NCBI RefSeq assembly: GCF_026242045.1 | Contig: NZ_JAPJDO010000009.1 | Coordinates: forward strand, 1-64,000 | Direction: 5' to 3' | DNA length: 64,000 bases | Origin: Mycobacterium pinniadriaticum | GTDB taxonomy: Bacteria > Actinomycetota > Actinomycetes > Mycobacteriales > Mycobacteriaceae | In this document: positions 61,967-64,000 of the stretch, in pieces | Layout of the letters: each line of letters starts with the position of its first letter | Position numbering within the stretch: position 1 is the first letter of the stretch | Notes under the pieces: generated by a model | The model's input: the letters and a program-made list of their open reading frames with translations, nothing else | What the model was told of the DNA's origin: nothing | The model's database searches: none | Position numbers and translations under genes: made by a program

Positions 61967-63499
61967 ATGGTCGATCCCCGTACTCCCGTCATCGTCGGCG
62001 TCGGGCAGTTCACCGAACGCATCGACGACGCGGACTACCGCGGCATGTCGGCGGTCGAGCTGGCCACCGAGGCGGTTCGCGCGGCGCTTGTCGACACCGG
62101 AGCGGACGTCGCCGCCGTCGCCGGAGCCATCGAGGTGTTCGCCGGCCTGCGACAGTTCGAGATCTGCACACCCTTCGCCGACCCGCGGCTGGGATGCTCG
62201 GACAACTACGTCCGATCGGTGGCGCAACGTGTCGGTGCCGACCCTGCACGGGCGGTTCTCGAGCCGATCGGCGGCAACGGTCCGCAGAAGTTGGTCACCG
62301 AGTTCGCGGGTGCGATCGCGGCCGGCGAGATCGCGGTGGCGTTGATCCTCGGTTCGGAGAACGGCTCGACGCTGAAGACATTCGCGGGTCGCGACGGGAA
62401 ACCGGACCACAGCGAGACCGTCGGCGGCCAGCTCGAGGACCGCGGCTACGGCTTCGAGCAGTACATGAGCGAGTACACCGCCAAGCATGGACTGACCGGC
62501 GCGCCGGTGCAGTACGGGCTGCTGGACAACGCACGCCGTGCGCGGCTGGGCCTCAGTGTCGGAGATTACCGGCTGAAGATGGCGGAGCTGTTCGCACCAT
62601 TCTCGAAAGTCGCTGCCAAAAACCCATTTTCGTCGTCACCGGTGGAGCGATCTGTCGAGGAACTGGCCACCGTCACCGCCGAGAACCGGATGATCTGCGA
62701 CCCGTATCCGCGGCTGATGGTGGCCCGCGACACCGTCAACCAGGGGGCGGCAGCCCTGCTGATGTCAGTCGAGGCCGCACGCAGACTCGGTGTGCCCGAG
62801 GAGAGATGGGTCTACCTGCATGGGCACGCTGATCAGCGTGAGCAGGACCTGCTGGACCGCGCGGACGTCAGCGTCAGCCATTCGTCGAGACAGGCTGTGG
62901 CAGAGGCACTTCGGGGAGCCGGAATCTCCATCGACGACGTCTCGACCTTCGATCTCTACAGCTGTTTTCCCTTCCCTGTCTTCGCGGTGTGTGATGACTT
63001 CGGACTGGCCGCCGATGATCCCCGTGGGCTCACGCTCACCGGCGGCCTGCCGTATTTCGGGGGACCGGGCAACAGCTATTCGTTGCACGGTATCGCCGAG
63101 ACTGTCGCCGCAATGCGGGACAAGCCAGGTGCTTTCGGGCTGGTGGGTGCCAACGGTGGTGTGATGAGCAAGTATTCGGTGGGCGTGTACTCGACGACCC
63201 CGGTCGAGTGGGCAGCTGATCGAAGCGCGGCCCTGCAGCAGGACATCGCCGCTCTTCCGACGGTGCCGGTCACCCGTAACGCCACCGGAGCGGGTGTGAT
63301 CGAGACTTATTCGGTGCGCTACGACTGGCCGGAACGCACCGGCGTCATCATCGGCCGCCTCGACGCTGATGGCAGCCGCTTCATGGCGATCGGCACCGAC
63401 CCCGCCCTGGTATCACTCATGAGCGACGGCGACCCGCTGGGCGCCGCGATCACGGTGACCGCCGGCGAGGACGGGATCAACCGGGCAGTCCTGGCCTGA
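61967..63499 (+). CDS. thiolase-like protein (acetyl-CoA acetyltransferase/lipid-transfer type)
   Basis: This 510-residue thiolase-fold protein begins MVDPRTPVIVGVGQFTERI. Internal landmarks are LEPIGGNGPQKLV at the position of the nucleophile, LILGSENGSTL, FDLYSCFPFP and LTGGLPYFGGPGNSYSLHGIAE with the conserved His. The usual nucleophile Cys motif is not evident in the first half (PIGGNGPQ replaces it), so it may not be a true thiolase; a C-terminal extension is also present. TAGCCT nine bases before the ATG suggests a leaderless mRNA. Confidence 0.82.
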   Translation: MVDPRTPVIVGVGQFTERIDDADYRGMSAVELATEAVRAALVDTGADVAAVAGAIEVFAGLRQFEICTPFADPRLGCSDNYVRSVAQRVGADPARAVLEPIGGNGPQKLVTEFAGAIAAGEIAVALILGSENGSTLKTFAGRDGKPDHSETVGGQLEDRGYGFEQYMSEYTAKHGLTGAPVQYGLLDNARRARLGLSVGDYRLKMAELFAPFSKVAAKNPFSSSPVERSVEELATVTAENRMICDPYPRLMVARDTVNQGAAALLMSVEAARRLGVPEERWVYLHGHADQREQDLLDRADVSVSHSSRQAVAEALRGAGISIDDVSTFDLYSCFPFPVFAVCDDFGLAADDPRGLTLTGGLPYFGGPGNSYSLHGIAETVAAMRDKPGAFGLVGANGGVMSKYSVGVYSTTPVEWAADRSAALQQDIAALPTVPVTRNATGAGVIETYSVRYDWPERTGVIIGRLDADGSRFMAIGTDPALVSLMSDGDPLGAAITVTAGEDGINRAVLA

Positions 63500-63502
63500 C
63501 CC

Positions 63503-64000
63503 TCAAGCCAGGGCGGAGAGTTTGCCCGCCAGCCGCTCGACGTAGCCGGCAACCTCGTCGGCTGATTTGTCCGGCAGTCCGAAAAGCACTTCGGTGACCC
63601 CGATTTCGCGCCAGTGTGCCAACTTCTCGGGGACCGGCTTGAAGTCGAGTGCCACGATCTGCGGGGCGCCGTCGCGACCGGCTCCGGCCCAGGTGTCCTG
63701 CAGCAGCTTCACCGGCTCGTCGATGTCGAAGTCCCGCGGGGTGGTGATCCAGCCGTCGGCGCTGCGGGCGATCCATTTGAAGTTCTTCTCGGTGCCGGCC
63801 GCGCCGACGAGAACCGGGATGTGCGACTGGATCGGCTTGGGCCAGGCCCAACTCGGCCCGAACTTGACGAATTCGCCGTCGTATTCGGCTTCTTCCTGTG
63901 TCCACAGGGCCCGCATCGCTTCCAGGTACTCGCGCAGGCAGGTGCGGCGCCGTCCGGCCGGAACGCCGTGGTCGGCCAGCTCATCGGTGTTCCAGCCGAA
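63503..64000 (-). CDS. F420-type luciferase-like oxidoreductase, partial (Rv0953c homologue)
   Basis: Only the C-terminal 165 residues are inside the window; the gene enters from the right edge. The visible part reads FGWNTDELADHGVPAGRRR, then WPKPIQSHIPVLVGAAGTEKN, ARSADGWITTPRDFD and a C-terminal REIGVTEVLFGLPDKSADEV, all typical of LLM-family enzymes. It converges on the thiolase-like gene with three bases between the stops. It corresponds by position to Rv0953c. Confidence 0.88.
   Translation of the reverse strand, partial: FGWNTDELADHGVPAGRRRTCLREYLEAMRALWTQEEAEYDGEFVKFGPSWAWPKPIQSHIPVLVGAAGTEKNFKWIARSADGWITTPRDFDIDEPVKLLQDTWAGAGRDGAPQIVALDFKPVPEKLAHWREIGVTEVLFGLPDKSADEVAGYVERLAGKLSALA

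Overview
ORGANISM. This is a chromosomal segment of a high-GC actinobacterium, most likely a Mycolicibacterium/Mycobacterium species. The evidence is the run of genes from about 23.6 kb to the right edge. Homologues of M. tuberculosis Rv0924c (mntH), Rv0926c, Rv0927c, Rv0937c (ku), Rv0938 (ligD), Rv0940c, Rv0944, Rv0945, Rv0946c (pgi), Rv0948c (chorismate mutase), Rv0949 (uvrD1), Rv0950c (M23 peptidase), Rv0951/Rv0952 (sucCD) and Rv0953c appear in that order, as I recall the reference genome. The abundance of F420-type luciferase-like oxidoreductases, acyl-CoA enzymes, a DUF222/HNH gene with a mycobacterial SOS box, and leaderless-looking promoters fit the same group.  LAYOUT. (1) 1-11.5 kb is an accessory island. 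It holds a 5'-truncated IS21 element (istA fragment, intact istB, right end near 1790), a secreted protein, and a co-directional acyl-CoA operon (acyl-CoA ligase, two crotonases, MaoC hydratase, APH-like kinase, LLM oxidoreductase). It also holds an IS256-family copy with an 8-bp target duplication but a frameshifted transposase, and a decayed SAM methyltransferase. (2) 11.5-17.7 kb is core-like: pyruvate carboxylase, then a thiolase/acyl-CoA dehydrogenase pair. (3) 17.9-19.8 kb is an integrative-element remnant (excisionase, tyrosine integrase) against the 3' end of tRNA-Arg(CCT). (4) 19.9-28.6 kb, minus strand: an ANTAR-like miniprotein, a lux-like trio (LLM, LuxC-like reductase, LuxE-like ligase), a gamma-glutamylcyclotransferase/poly-gamma-glutamate hydrolase fusion, MntH, two paralogous secreted proteins, a dihydrodipicolinate-reductase-like protein and an SDR. 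(5) 28.6-38.5 kb: Ku and LigD (two-component NHEJ), DUF222/HNH nuclease, an rnhA-VOC-acyl-CoA synthetase operon, a crotonase and an LLM enzyme. (6) 38.5-43.9 kb: a metal-stress block of BlaI repressor, M56 peptidase, DUF2231 membrane protein, P1B-5-type ATPase with C-terminal hemerythrin domain, and MFS transporter. (7) 43.9-64 kb: cobF, a hydrolase, a holin-like membrane protein, Fpg/Nei, SDR, pgi, an aldehyde dehydrogenase, a FadD, an OafA-like acyltransferase, chorismate mutase, uvrD1, a membrane protein, an M23 peptidase, sucCD, a thiolase-like protein and a partial LLM enzyme.  HOW IT FITS TOGETHER. Three functional themes recur: lipid/steroid-type acyl-CoA metabolism, DNA repair (Ku, LigD, Fpg/Nei, UvrD1, RNase HI, SOS-linked HNH) and central carbon metabolism (Pyc, Pgi, SucCD). 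The most interesting regulatory finding is a candidate translational attenuator in front of chorismate mutase: a short leader peptide containing FFYGY, followed by a hairpin, a competing antiterminator pairing and a terminator-like hairpin. Other sites read directly from sequence are a perfect SOS box, two KstR-type boxes, a BlaI-type operator and paired near-palindromes in the island promoter. All functional statements are from reading the sequence; no search was run.
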